From: CAYONP01 sp964405335
Lineage (GTDB): Bacteria; Armatimonadota; UBA10988
Assembly: GCA_964405335.1 (NCBI GenBank)
Contig: CAYONP010000020.1
Location: 1 to 64,000 of the forward strand
Length of the DNA stretch: 64,000 nucleotides
Reading direction: 5' to 3'
The notes under the pieces: generated by a model
Databases searched by the model: none
What the model was told of the DNA's origin: nothing
What the model saw: the letters and a program-made list of their open reading frames with translations, nothing else
Part shown: positions 50,373 to 58,302 of the stretch, one piece after another
Layout of the letters: the number at the start of each line of letters is the position of its first letter
How positions within the stretch are numbered: position 1 is the first letter of the stretch
Made by a program: the position numbers and the translations under genes

Positions 50373-51425
50373 ATGGCCGATCGCGACATCATCTTCGAGG
50401 CGGCGCGGCTCCACTTCGAGGAAGGGCTCAAGCAGGACGAGGTGGCCCAGCGCCTGAAGGTCTCACGCCCGACCGCGGCGCGCTACCTGGCCATGGCCCG
50501 CGAGATGGGTTACGTCAAGATCCGCGTGCTCGAGCCGCAGAGCCACGCCTTCCTGCACGACCTCGAAGTCGAGCTGTGCGAGCGGTTCCCCAAGCTGCGC
50601 GAGGCGCTGCTCACCCCCTCGCGGCCCGAGACCGCCGTCGCCGGCCACCCCACCGCGCGACGCGCCGTGGTCGACGAGCTGGCCGAGCGCGCGGCGAGCC
50701 GGGTCGATCAGCTGCTGACCAGCCAGCGACGCCGCAGCGCGCCGGTGGTCGCCGTCGCGCGGGGGGAGATGATCGACGCGGTGATCCGGCGGATCAAGCC
50801 GAGCCGGCCGGTGCCCGAGCTGGAAGTCCTGCCCATGCTCGGCTACCTGCGCAGCCGCGACTATCCTTACGACGCCAATCGGCTGGCGCAGGAGCTGGCC
50901 CGCATCTACGCCGGCGACTATGAGTGGATCCCCGCCCCCGCCGTGGTCACCGCCGACGAGGCGGCCGTGCTGCGCGCCATGCCGCTGGTCGCCGAGCCGT
51001 TGCGCAAGCTCGAAGACGATGTCGACCTCGTGTTGACCAGCATCTCCTGCCCCTACTTCACCCGCCAGAACGGCGAGCGGGCGATGCGCGAGCAGACGCT
51101 GCTGCAGTCCGAGCGGGTGACCCGCGAACAGATTGCCGAGCTGGTCGACCGCGAGCGCGTGGTGGGCGAGATCTGCGGCTGGTACTTCAGCGCCGGCAAG
51201 CTCGTCGAACCGCCCGGCATCACCGTCCTCGGCCTGCCCCTGGCCGTCCTGCAACGCAAGGCCGCGATGCCCGAGGTGGCGGTGATCGGCGTCGCCGGCG
51301 GCGACGCCGACCGCCTGGCGGCCATCGACGCGGCGCTGCACCTCGGGCTGATCAACATCCTGGTCACCGACTACCTGACCGCCCACCGCCTGCTCGATCG
51401 CGCGCGGCACGACGGAGAGAGCTGA
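50373..51425 (+). CDS. SorC/DeoR-type transcriptional regulator
   Basis: A 350-aa protein. An N-terminal helix-turn-helix (about 5-60: ARLHFEEGLKQDEVAQRLKVSRPTAARYLAMA) is followed by a SorC-type sugar-phosphate-binding domain (about 70-350) of Rossmann-like strands: LEVLPMLGYLRS, DDVDLVLTSISCPYF, VVGEICGWYFSAG and EVAVIGVAGGDADRL. Such regulators respond to phosphorylated sugars. ATG at 50373 is chosen because the longer frame overlaps the end of QueC-like paralogue 3. It may control the neighbouring genes, but nothing in the sequence shows its operator. Stops 1 bp before ygfZ. Confidence 0.85.
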   Translation: MADRDIIFEAARLHFEEGLKQDEVAQRLKVSRPTAARYLAMAREMGYVKIRVLEPQSHAFLHDLEVELCERFPKLREALLTPSRPETAVAGHPTARRAVVDELAERAASRVDQLLTSQRRRSAPVVAVARGEMIDAVIRRIKPSRPVPELEVLPMLGYLRSRDYPYDANRLAQELARIYAGDYEWIPAPAVVTADEAAVLRAMPLVAEPLRKLEDDVDLVLTSISCPYFTRQNGERAMREQTLLQSERVTREQIAELVDRERVVGEICGWYFSAGKLVEPPGITVLGLPLAVLQRKAAMPEVAVIGVAGGDADRLAAIDAALHLGLINILVTDYLTAHRLLDRARHDGES

Positions 51426-51426
51426 G

Positions 51427-52476
51427 ATGACCAGCAGCCCGCTGCTCGAGCACCTCGGCGCGGCCGAGACCATCGACCTGGCCGGCTGGCGGATTGCCGC
51501 GCACTACGGCGAACCGGCCGCCGAAGTCGCCGCCGTGCACCGGGCCGCCGGCCTGATCGACCGCGGCGAGCGGGGCCGGATCGCGGTGCTTGGCGAGGCG
51601 CGGTGCGACTGGCTGAACAAGATCGTCAGCAACGACACCTCGCGGCTGGCGCCGGGCGACGGGCTGCGGGCGCTGCTGCTGACCGTCAAGGGGCGCATCG
51701 GCTGTGACCTGCGGGTCTACGCCCTGGCCGACCGCCTCCTGGTCGACACGGCTTTCGACACCGCCGAGGGCCTGCTCGAGAACCTGCGCCGCTTCCGGCT
51801 CTATGGCGACGCCATCGAGCTGCGCGACCTGCGGCCGGAGACCTGCCAACTCGGCCTGCACGGCCCCGCAGCGGCCAGGCTGGCGAGTGAGGTGAGTGGT
51901 CTCGACGCCGCCTCGATCGAGCGCTACGGCTGCATCGAGAGCGACGGGCTGCTGCTGGTCCGTCACGATGAGTTCGGCGAGCCGGGATACGACCTGATCG
52001 CGCCGGTCGACCGCGGCCCGGCGCTGTGGGCAACGCTCTCGGCGGAGGCGCAGCCGTTCGGATGGCTGGCGGCCGAAATCATGCGCGTCGAGGCGGGCGA
52101 GCCGCGCTGGGGAGCCGAGCTGAACGGCGACCACTTCCCGCTCGAAGCCGAGCTCGAAGAGGCGTTGAGCCACACCAAGGGCTGCTACCCGGGCCAGGAG
52201 GTGGTCGCCCGGATGCGCGACCGCGGTCATCCGAACAAGCTGCTGCGCCCGCTTGCCGTCGCCGGCGACAAGGTGCCCGTCCGCGGCGCCCACGTGCTGG
52301 CCCGCGACGAGCCGAAGCCGGTGGGCACCATCTACAGCGCCGTCGCCTCGCCGACGCTGGGGGTCCGCGCCCTGGCCTACCTCAAGACCGAGTGCGCCGA
52401 GCCGGGCACCACACTGTTCGCCGTGGTCGACGGCCCGCCGGCGAAGGCCACGGTGCTCGCGCGGCCGGCGCGCTAG
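51427..52476 (+). CDS. ygfZ: YgfZ/GcvT-type folate-binding protein
   Basis: A 349-aa protein of the GcvT fold. The defining YgfZ motif K-G-C-Y-x-G-Q-E is present as KGCYPGQEV, with the Cys used in iron-sulfur cluster maintenance. Other phrases are DRGERGRIAVLGEARCDWLNKIVSNDTS and LRALLLTVKGRIGCDLRVYAL, typical of tetrahydrofolate-binding aminomethyltransferase-like domains. It supports assembly or repair of iron-sulfur enzymes; QueE and IlvD, both Fe-S proteins, are encoded nearby on the other strand. Ends in CTAG shared with the convergent yfcE gene. Confidence 0.9.
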   Translation: MTSSPLLEHLGAAETIDLAGWRIAAHYGEPAAEVAAVHRAAGLIDRGERGRIAVLGEARCDWLNKIVSNDTSRLAPGDGLRALLLTVKGRIGCDLRVYALADRLLVDTAFDTAEGLLENLRRFRLYGDAIELRDLRPETCQLGLHGPAAARLASEVSGLDAASIERYGCIESDGLLLVRHDEFGEPGYDLIAPVDRGPALWATLSAEAQPFGWLAAEIMRVEAGEPRWGAELNGDHFPLEAELEEALSHTKGCYPGQEVVARMRDRGHPNKLLRPLAVAGDKVPVRGAHVLARDEPKPVGTIYSAVASPTLGVRALAYLKTECAEPGTTLFAVVDGPPAKATVLARPAR

Positions 52477-52961
52477 AGGCCGATCAGCGTCGCCTCGCGC
52501 GCGGAGGTGTCGAAGACCACCACCGTGCGCCGGCCGGTCAGCCAGCCGCCGACCTCGCCCGGGTTGATCACCCAGCACCCCTCGGCCCGGCGCAGGTCGA
52601 TCGCGTGGGTATGGCCGTAGACCACCACGTCGTAGAGCCCCGACGCAGCCAGCGCCTCGACCGGCTCGGGCTCGTGGTGGATGGCGAAGCGGCAGCCGGC
52701 GATCACCGGATAGGCGAACTTCGGCTGCAGCTCCCAGCCGTAGTCGGCAAACCGCCGGCTCAGGCCGAGCCGCTCACCGTCGTTGTTGCCCAGCACCGCG
52801 GTGACGGGCACCTCGAGCGCCTGCAGCGGCGGCAGCGCAAAGGGCGCGACGAAGTCGCCCGCGTGGATCAGGTGCCCGACGCCGGCGTCCTGCAACGCCG
52901 CCACCGCCGCCTCGACCGCGGGCAGGTTGTCGTGCGTGTCGGAGATGATGCCGACGATCAA
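52473..52961 (-). CDS. YfcE/MJ0936-type metallophosphoesterase
   Basis: A 162-aa single-domain phosphodiesterase of the calcineurin-like superfamily. Metal-binding motifs are in order: GIISDTHDN (DxH), HAGDFV (GD), GNND, and GHTH near the end. Short length and layout fit YfcE/MJ0936 phosphodiesterases, which hydrolyse phosphodiesters with Mn2+ or Ni2+; natural substrate unknown. The ATG at 52961 overlaps the yjbQ stop by 4 bp, so it is the last gene of the ilvD-queC-queE-yjbQ-yfcE transcript. Its stop shares CTAG with ygfZ. Confidence 0.92.
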   Translation of the reverse strand: MIVGIISDTHDNLPAVEAAVAALQDAGVGHLIHAGDFVAPFALPPLQALEVPVTAVLGNNDGERLGLSRRFADYGWELQPKFAYPVIAGCRFAIHHEPEPVEALAASGLYDVVVYGHTHAIDLRRAEGCWVINPGEVGGWLTGRRTVVVFDTSAREATLIGL

Positions 52962-53362
52962 CCGCCGCTCCCGATCACGGTCACTACCACGCGACGCTGC
53001 CGCGGGCCGTCGAACTCGCAGAACTGGATCGCCTGCCAGGTGCCCAGCAGCAGCCGCCCGCCGGCGATTGGCACCGTCTGCGAGGCACCGCAGAGGATCG
53101 CCTTGACGTGCGCCGGCGAGTTGCCCTCGCCGTGGCTGTAGGCCGCGTCCCAGGGCACCAGGCGGTCGAGCACGGCCAGCACGTCGCGGGCGACATCGGG
53201 ATCGTAGCCCTCGTTGACCGCCAGCCCGGCGGTGGTGTGCGGGCAGTAGACCTGGCAGAGTCCGTCCCGCACGCCGCTCTCGCTGACCACCTTTCGCACG
53301 TCGGCGGTGATATCGAGGATCTGGTCGCGACTCGACGTCTGCAGTTGGAGTGTCTTCTCCAT
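52958..53362 (-). CDS. yjbQ: YjbQ (UPF0047) family protein
   Basis: A 134-aa protein of the UPF0047 family, often annotated as secondary thiamine-phosphate synthase. Conserved features are VYCPHTTAGLAVNEG with the His, GNSPAHVKAILCG, and LLLGTWQAIQFCEFDGPR near the end. Cytoplasmic, likely homotrimer by family. ATG at 53362 gives the normal MEKTLQL start. It follows queE after 46 bp on the same strand, so it may share that transcript. Confidence 0.9.
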   Translation of the reverse strand: MEKTLQLQTSSRDQILDITADVRKVVSESGVRDGLCQVYCPHTTAGLAVNEGYDPDVARDVLAVLDRLVPWDAAYSHGEGNSPAHVKAILCGASQTVPIAGGRLLLGTWQAIQFCEFDGPRQRRVVVTVIGSGG

Positions 53363-53408
53363 GAGCTTAGTATGGCGCCACGTTGCGCCCAACCTCCGTT
53401 GGCGGTGT

Positions 53409-54152
53409 TCATCGCCCCTCGTCCGTGCCGCGCCGAGCACGGGGCCAGAGCAGACGATGTAGTTGGAGCTGCAACGTTACTTCCAGTCGCTGTTCCATGA
53501 TCCAGCTCGCGAGCTGGCCTGGCAGCGGCCAGGCGTTCAGGTCGCCGGTGAACGCCAGCGGCGTGGCCGGGCTCAAGGCACAGCGCACGCCCGGCCTGGG
53601 CGGGTGCTCGGCCAGCGCCGCGGCCGCCCAGTCGAAGTCGGCCCGATCGGCGATCACGATCTTCAGGTCGTCGAGCCCCGGCCGAAGCAACGGCACGTTC
53701 GGCCAGAGGTTATCCGCCACGTGGCCGCTCGACGGCGCTTTGAGGTCCATCACCACCCGCACGCGCGGGTCAAGGCCGACGATGCTCAGGCTGCCCGAGG
53801 TCTCGAGCAGAACCTCGTGGCCGGCCTCGCACAGCGCCACCAGCAGGTCGCGACAGGCCGGCTGCAGCAGCGGCTCGCCGCCGGTCACCTCGACCAGCGT
53901 GACGCCGTCGGCCTGGTCGACCAGCTCGCCGAGCGTCATCGCACGCCGCTCATCGGGCCCGAACAGGCCGGGCTTCCAGGTGTAGGGCGTGTCGCACCAG
54001 GGGCAGCTCAGGTGACAGCCGGCCAGGCGGATGAACCAACAGACCCGGCCCGCGTCGGCGCCCTCGCCCTGCAGGCTGAGGTAGACCTCGCTGACCGACA
54101 ACGTCCGGTCGAGGTCGACCGGGCCGGCGATCTGCTCGGCCGGCCGGCTCAT
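53409..54152 (-). CDS. queE: 7-carboxy-7-deazaguanine synthase
   Basis: A 247-aa radical-SAM protein. The cluster motif is C-x3-C-x2-C (CHLSCPWC), and LSVSEVYLSLQGEGADAGR is the QueE opening; VTGGEPLLQ and LETSGSL are further radical-SAM features. It converts 6-carboxytetrahydropterin to 7-carboxy-7-deazaguanine in queuosine (preQ0) synthesis. The ATG overlaps the queC stop (ATGA). QueC, the next enzyme, is encoded immediately upstream. QueD and QueF are not in this window. Confidence 0.94.
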   Translation of the reverse strand: MSRPAEQIAGPVDLDRTLSVSEVYLSLQGEGADAGRVCWFIRLAGCHLSCPWCDTPYTWKPGLFGPDERRAMTLGELVDQADGVTLVEVTGGEPLLQPACRDLLVALCEAGHEVLLETSGSLSIVGLDPRVRVVMDLKAPSSGHVADNLWPNVPLLRPGLDDLKIVIADRADFDWAAAALAEHPPRPGVRCALSPATPLAFTGDLNAWPLPGQLASWIMEQRLEVTLQLQLHRLLWPRARRGTDEGR

Positions 54153-54832
54153 CGGGCCGGCTCGGCATAGGCCAGCGGGTCGGCCACGCCGGCCCGGGCA
54201 AAGCCGCGCAGCCGCAGGCGGCAGCTATCGCACACGCCGCAGGCCAGCTCCTCGGCCTGGTAGCAGCTCCAGGTCAGGTGCAGCGGCGCGCCGAGCTCGA
54301 CCCCGCGGGCTACGATCTGCGCCTTGCTCAGCCGGATCAGCGGGGTGATGATCCGCGGGTCGGGCGATTCGTCGTGGTTGCCCTCGGCAAGGGCCGCCTC
54401 CATCGCGTCGCAGAAGCTGCGGCGGCAGTCGGGGTAGCCGGACGAATCCTCCTCGACCATGCCGGTCCAGATGCTCTCCGCGCGCAGCACCTCGGCCCAG
54501 GCGGCGGCGATGAAGAGCAGATTGCCGTTGCGCTGCGGCACGTAGGTCACCGGGATGCCCGGCCGATCGAGGTCTTCGCCGGCGGGCACGGCGAGGCCGG
54601 CATCGGTCAGCGCCGAGCCGCCGAAGGCGCGCAAGTGGGCGATGTCGACGGTCTGCCGCCGGCCGATGCCGAGCGCGTCGCAGACGTCGGCGAAGGCGCG
54701 CTGCTCGCGCTGCTCGGTGCGCTGGCCATAGGTGATGTGCAGGGCCGCGACGTCGTGCCCCTCGCGCAGCGCCAGCGCGGCGGTGACGCAGCTATCCATG
54801 CCGCCCGACATGAGCACCACCGCCAGGGGCAT
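54149..54832 (-). CDS. queC: 7-cyano-7-deazaguanine synthase (canonical)
   Basis: A 227-aa protein of normal QueC size. The pyrophosphatase loop is MSGGMDSC, and LHITYGQRT, VPQRNGNLLFIAAAWAE, SGYPDCRRSF and PLIRLSKAQIVARG follow in the family order. Zinc ligands are in WSCYQ and the CGVCDSC cluster. It converts 7-carboxy-7-deazaguanine to preQ0 with ATP and ammonia. It starts 3 bp after the ilvD stop and is coupled to queE. It is the housekeeping copy against which the three QueC-like proteins at 46.6-50.3 kb can be compared. Confidence 0.95.
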   Translation of the reverse strand: MPLAVVLMSGGMDSCVTAALALREGHDVAALHITYGQRTEQREQRAFADVCDALGIGRRQTVDIAHLRAFGGSALTDAGLAVPAGEDLDRPGIPVTYVPQRNGNLLFIAAAWAEVLRAESIWTGMVEEDSSGYPDCRRSFCDAMEAALAEGNHDESPDPRIITPLIRLSKAQIVARGVELGAPLHLTWSCYQAEELACGVCDSCRLRLRGFARAGVADPLAYAEPAR

Positions 54833-54835
54833 TGG

Positions 54836-56989
54836 TCACTCCAGCCGCAACACGGCGCCGCTCGAGGCGCTGGTCGCCATCCCCGTGTAGCGGGCCAGCC
54901 AGCCACGCGTGTAGCGCGGCGCCGGCGGCCGCCAGGCGGCGCGGCGGTCGGCCAGCTCGGCCTCGTCGACCAGCAGCGCCAGCTCGCCGGCGGGGATGTC
55001 GACCCGGATCCGGTCGCCCGGCTCGACCAGGGCGATCAACCCGCCGGCGGCGGCCTCCGGGCTGACATGCCCGATGCAGGCGCCGGCCGTGCCGCCCGAG
55101 AAGCGGCCATCGGTGATCAGCGCGACGCTCGAATCGAGCTTCATGCCCTTGATGTAGCTGGTCGGGGCGAGCATCTCCTGCATCCCCGGCCCGCCGCGCG
55201 GCCCCTCGTAGCGGATGACCACCACGTCGCCGGCCTTCACCCGGCCGCCGAGGATGCCCGAGCAGGCCTCCTCCTGCGACTCGAAGACCACCGCCGGGCC
55301 TTCGTGCCGCAGCATCTCGGGCAGCACGCCGGCACTCTTCACGACCGCCCCGTCGGGCGCCAGGTTGCCGAACAAGATGCTCAGCCCGCCGGTCGGCGAG
55401 TAGGCCGTCGCGCCGGTGCGGATACAGTCGTACGGATCGAGGCTCAGCAGCGCGGCGCCGAAGGTCGCCTTGGCCGACGCGGCGCGGGCGGGCGTCCAGT
55501 CGAGAGTCAAGGCGGCGACGCGACCTTGGTCGACCGCATCGATGGTGAACACCGCCATGCGGGCCGGCTCGGCACCTTCGCGCACCATGCAGGCCAGCAC
55601 CGCGGCTTCGCCATCGACCTCGCCGGGCAGCGCCGGAAAGCGCGTCCCCGGCTGCGCGCGCGACGCGGAGAACCAGGCCTCGATATCCTCGGGGATGCCG
55701 TCGCCGCCGACCGCCCGCCGCTCGCAGCCGTCGCTGAGCAGCGACCGAAAGGCGGGGGCGTTGCCGGCGTTCCAGGCGGCCGCCAGCCCGCGGGCCAGGG
55801 CGGCGGTGCCATTCGGCACGGTCACCTCACCGTTCAGGATATCCTCGACCCGCGTCTTGCGTCCGACCGGCGGCTCGCCGCCGACCACGTAGAGGTCAAG
55901 CGCCGCGGGGCACGCCGCCGGGCTGCGCAGGTCCCAGGCGGCGATGTTGTCGCCCAAGCTGAGGCCGGTCACCGTCGGGCAGTCGAGGTCGAGCAGCCCG
56001 GCGTCGTGCCGCACCAGCTCGCCAAGGATGGTGTGAATGCCGCCCGAGGCGTGGACGTCCTGGACGTGATAGGCCGATGAGGGCGAGACCTTGCACAGGT
56101 TCGGCGTCGTTGCACTCAAGCGGTTGATCCGCTCGATGTCGTAATCGACCCCGGCCTCGTGGGCAATCGCCAAGGTGTGCAGGATGGTGTTGGTGCTGCC
56201 GCCCATCGCCATGTCGAGCCGCAACGCGTTGTCGATGCTCTCGGCGGTGACGATGTCGCGCGGCTTGAGGTCCTCGGCGATCAGCTCGACGATCCGCTCG
56301 GCGGCCCAGTCGTAGAGCTGCCGCCGCGCCGGGCTGACGGCCAGCGTGGTGCCGTTGCCGGGCAGCGCCAGGCCGAGCGCCTCGCACAGGCAGTTCATCG
56401 AGTTGGCGGTGAACATCCCGCTGCACGAGCCGCAGGTCGGGCAGGCGGCCTCTTCCAGCGCGGCCAGCTCGTCGGCGCTCAGCTCGCCGGCGTTGTGCTC
56501 GGCCACGCCATAGAACACGCTGATCAGATCGCTGCCGCCCGCGCCGGCGGCCATCGGCCCGCCCGAGACGAAGATGGTCGGGAGGTTGCACCGCACCGCG
56601 GCCATCATCATGCCGGGCACAATCTTGTCGCAGTTGGGCACGCAGATCATGCCGTCGAAGCAGTGCGCCTCGACCATCGTCTCGACGCTGTCGGCAATGA
56701 TCTCGCGGCTGGGCAGCGAGAACTTCATCCCCTCGTGGCCCATGGCGATGCCGTCGTCGACACCGATGGTGTGGAACACGAACGGCACGCCGCCGGCCGC
56801 CCGCACCGCGCGTTTGAGGTACTGCCCCACCTCGGCCAGGTGCGCATGGCCCGGGATGATGTCGACGTGGCTGTTGACAATCGCGACGAAGGGCTTGCTC
56901 ACGTCGTCGCTGGTGAAGTTGCCGGTCGCCCGCAGCAACGAGCGGTGCGGCGCCCGTTCAAACCCGAGCTTGACCGTGTCCGAACGCAT
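54836..56989 (-). CDS. ilvD: Dihydroxy-acid dehydratase with an inserted NTF2/SnoaL-like domain
   Basis: A 717-aa protein; the usual IlvD is about 550-570 aa. Residues 1-350 are normal: NSHVDIIPGH, VPNCDKIVPGM, CPTCGSCSGMFTANSMNC (Fe-S cysteines), MGGSTNTILH and GLSLGDNIA. From about 518 the C-terminal lobe resumes with AYSPTGGLSILFGNLAPDGAVVK, RYEGPRGGPGM and TDGRFSGGT. The extra 165 residues (about 352-518) contain a stretch like NTF2/SnoaL: LAAAWNAGNAPAFRSLL, DIEAWFSA, MAVFTIDAVDQGRVAAL. IlvD makes 2-keto acids for valine, isoleucine and leucine. First gene of a minus-strand operon with queC and queE. Confidence 0.9.
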   Translation of the reverse strand: MRSDTVKLGFERAPHRSLLRATGNFTSDDVSKPFVAIVNSHVDIIPGHAHLAEVGQYLKRAVRAAGGVPFVFHTIGVDDGIAMGHEGMKFSLPSREIIADSVETMVEAHCFDGMICVPNCDKIVPGMMMAAVRCNLPTIFVSGGPMAAGAGGSDLISVFYGVAEHNAGELSADELAALEEAACPTCGSCSGMFTANSMNCLCEALGLALPGNGTTLAVSPARRQLYDWAAERIVELIAEDLKPRDIVTAESIDNALRLDMAMGGSTNTILHTLAIAHEAGVDYDIERINRLSATTPNLCKVSPSSAYHVQDVHASGGIHTILGELVRHDAGLLDLDCPTVTGLSLGDNIAAWDLRSPAACPAALDLYVVGGEPPVGRKTRVEDILNGEVTVPNGTAALARGLAAAWNAGNAPAFRSLLSDGCERRAVGGDGIPEDIEAWFSASRAQPGTRFPALPGEVDGEAAVLACMVREGAEPARMAVFTIDAVDQGRVAALTLDWTPARAASAKATFGAALLSLDPYDCIRTGATAYSPTGGLSILFGNLAPDGAVVKSAGVLPEMLRHEGPAVVFESQEEACSGILGGRVKAGDVVVIRYEGPRGGPGMQEMLAPTSYIKGMKLDSSVALITDGRFSGGTAGACIGHVSPEAAAGGLIALVEPGDRIRVDIPAGELALLVDEAELADRRAAWRPPAPRYTRGWLARYTGMATSASSGAVLRLE

Positions 56990-57030
56990 GAGGAACTCCG
57001 GCGGGTCGCTTGGAGAGCGGCTTTCTGCGT

Positions 57031-57059
57031 ATCATAGCCCAGCGACGGCGATGCGGCAA
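57031..57059 (-). promoter_or_regulatory. Sigma-70-type promoter for ilvD-queC-queE
   Basis: On the minus strand: TTGCCG at 57059-57054, a 17-nt spacer and TATGAT at 57036-57031. The ilvD ATG at 56989 would have a leader of about 35 nt containing GGAG. No T-box or attenuator is visible in so short a leader. Confidence 0.65.
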
Positions 57060-57076
57060 CGGGAGCCCACCAGCCC

Positions 57077-58102
57077 ATGACCCACCGTGAACGACAACTG
57101 GCCGCCATCCGGCACCAAGTCGCCGATCGCGTGCCGGTCGACTGCATCTGCATCGAGCCGATCGAGGCCATCGCCGCGCACCTCGGCATCGCGCCCGAGG
57201 CGGTCCACGACGCGCTCGGGATCGACGGCCGACTGGTCGCCCCCGCCTGGCTCGGCGAGCCGCGCGTTGGACTCGACGGTCAGCCGCTCAGCGCCTGGGG
57301 CACCGTGCCGAGTGGCGACTACGGCACCGCGCGCTGGGCCCCGCTCGCCGGCGCCACCAGCATCGCCGAGGTCGAGCGGCACCGCCTGCCCGACCCGGCC
57401 GAGTTCGACTACGCCGGCGCCGCCCGCCGCGCCGCCGACATGGCCGACTACGCCGTGCGCGGGCCCTACTGGTTGCCGCTCTTCTGCGGCGTCTGCGACC
57501 TGTTCGGCATGGAGCGCGCGCTGCTCCACCTGGCGCTCGAGCCGAGGCTGTTCGAAGCGGCCCTCGAGCGCATCTTCGCCGTCGTCCACGAGGTCTGCCG
57601 CCGACTGCTCGAAGCCAGTGGCGAGGCGCTGCCGATCCTCTGCCTCGGCGACGACTTCGCCACCCAGCGCGGGCTGATGATGTCACCGGCGGTCTGGCGG
57701 CGCTACCTGCTGCCGCGCTATGCGGCGCTGTTCGAGCTGGCCCGGCAGCGCGGGCGGTCCGTCTGGTTCCACTCTTGCGGCGACATCACGGCGGTGCTGC
57801 CCGACCTGATCGAGGCGGGCATGGACGTCTGGGAGACGGTCCAGCTCGACACGCTGCCGCTCGGCGCCACCGACCTCAAGCGCGAGTACGGCCGCGACCT
57901 GTGCTTCTTCGGCGGCATCAGCACCCAGCGTCTGCCCTACCTGACGCCGGACCAGGTGCGAACCGAGACCCGCCGCTGCCTAGAGCGGCTCGGCGCCGGC
58001 GGCGGCTACATCTGCGGTCCCGACCACCACCTGAAGCCCGACGTGCCGCCGGCGAACGCGGTGGCGTTGTTTGGTGAGGCGGTGGGGTTTGGGGGGATGT
58101 AG
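57077..58102 (+). CDS. Uroporphyrinogen decarboxylase-family protein (second copy)
   Basis: A 341-aa UroD-fold protein: MTHRERQLAAIRHQVADRVPVD opening, VWFHSCGDITAVLPDLIEAGMDVWETVQ with His and Cys in the zinc-binding position of methylcobamide methyltransferases, FGGISTQRLPYLTPDQVR, and GGYICGPDHHLKPDVP. These C-terminal phrases are typical of the MtaA-like group rather than haem synthesis. Divergent from ilvD across an 87-bp gap holding the ilvD promoter. Substrate unknown; no corrinoid protein is encoded nearby. Confidence 0.85.
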   Translation: MTHRERQLAAIRHQVADRVPVDCICIEPIEAIAAHLGIAPEAVHDALGIDGRLVAPAWLGEPRVGLDGQPLSAWGTVPSGDYGTARWAPLAGATSIAEVERHRLPDPAEFDYAGAARRAADMADYAVRGPYWLPLFCGVCDLFGMERALLHLALEPRLFEAALERIFAVVHEVCRRLLEASGEALPILCLGDDFATQRGLMMSPAVWRRYLLPRYAALFELARQRGRSVWFHSCGDITAVLPDLIEAGMDVWETVQLDTLPLGATDLKREYGRDLCFFGGISTQRLPYLTPDQVRTETRRCLERLGAGGGYICGPDHHLKPDVPPANAVALFGEAVGFGGM

Positions 58103-58302
58103 CCGGCCCTGTTTGAGCGGAGAGGGGCTCAGAATGCGGCGAGGCGGGGGTTAGCGGTCAGGGCGGAACGACGAGCGGCGGCACCTGAGCTGACTGCCGG
58201 CCTCGCCGGCGAGTTCGTAGGTGGGCGCAGGCGCTGCAACGGGGCGGCGTTCGCGGGCGGCACAAGGAGGTCGGGTCCATCGCGCGGCTCTGGCAGCTTC
58301 TG

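Noticed and set aside
58103..58302. A gene or RNA in the gap after the second UroD gene
   Set aside because: No codon-biased frame, tRNA-like fold or terminator was found.
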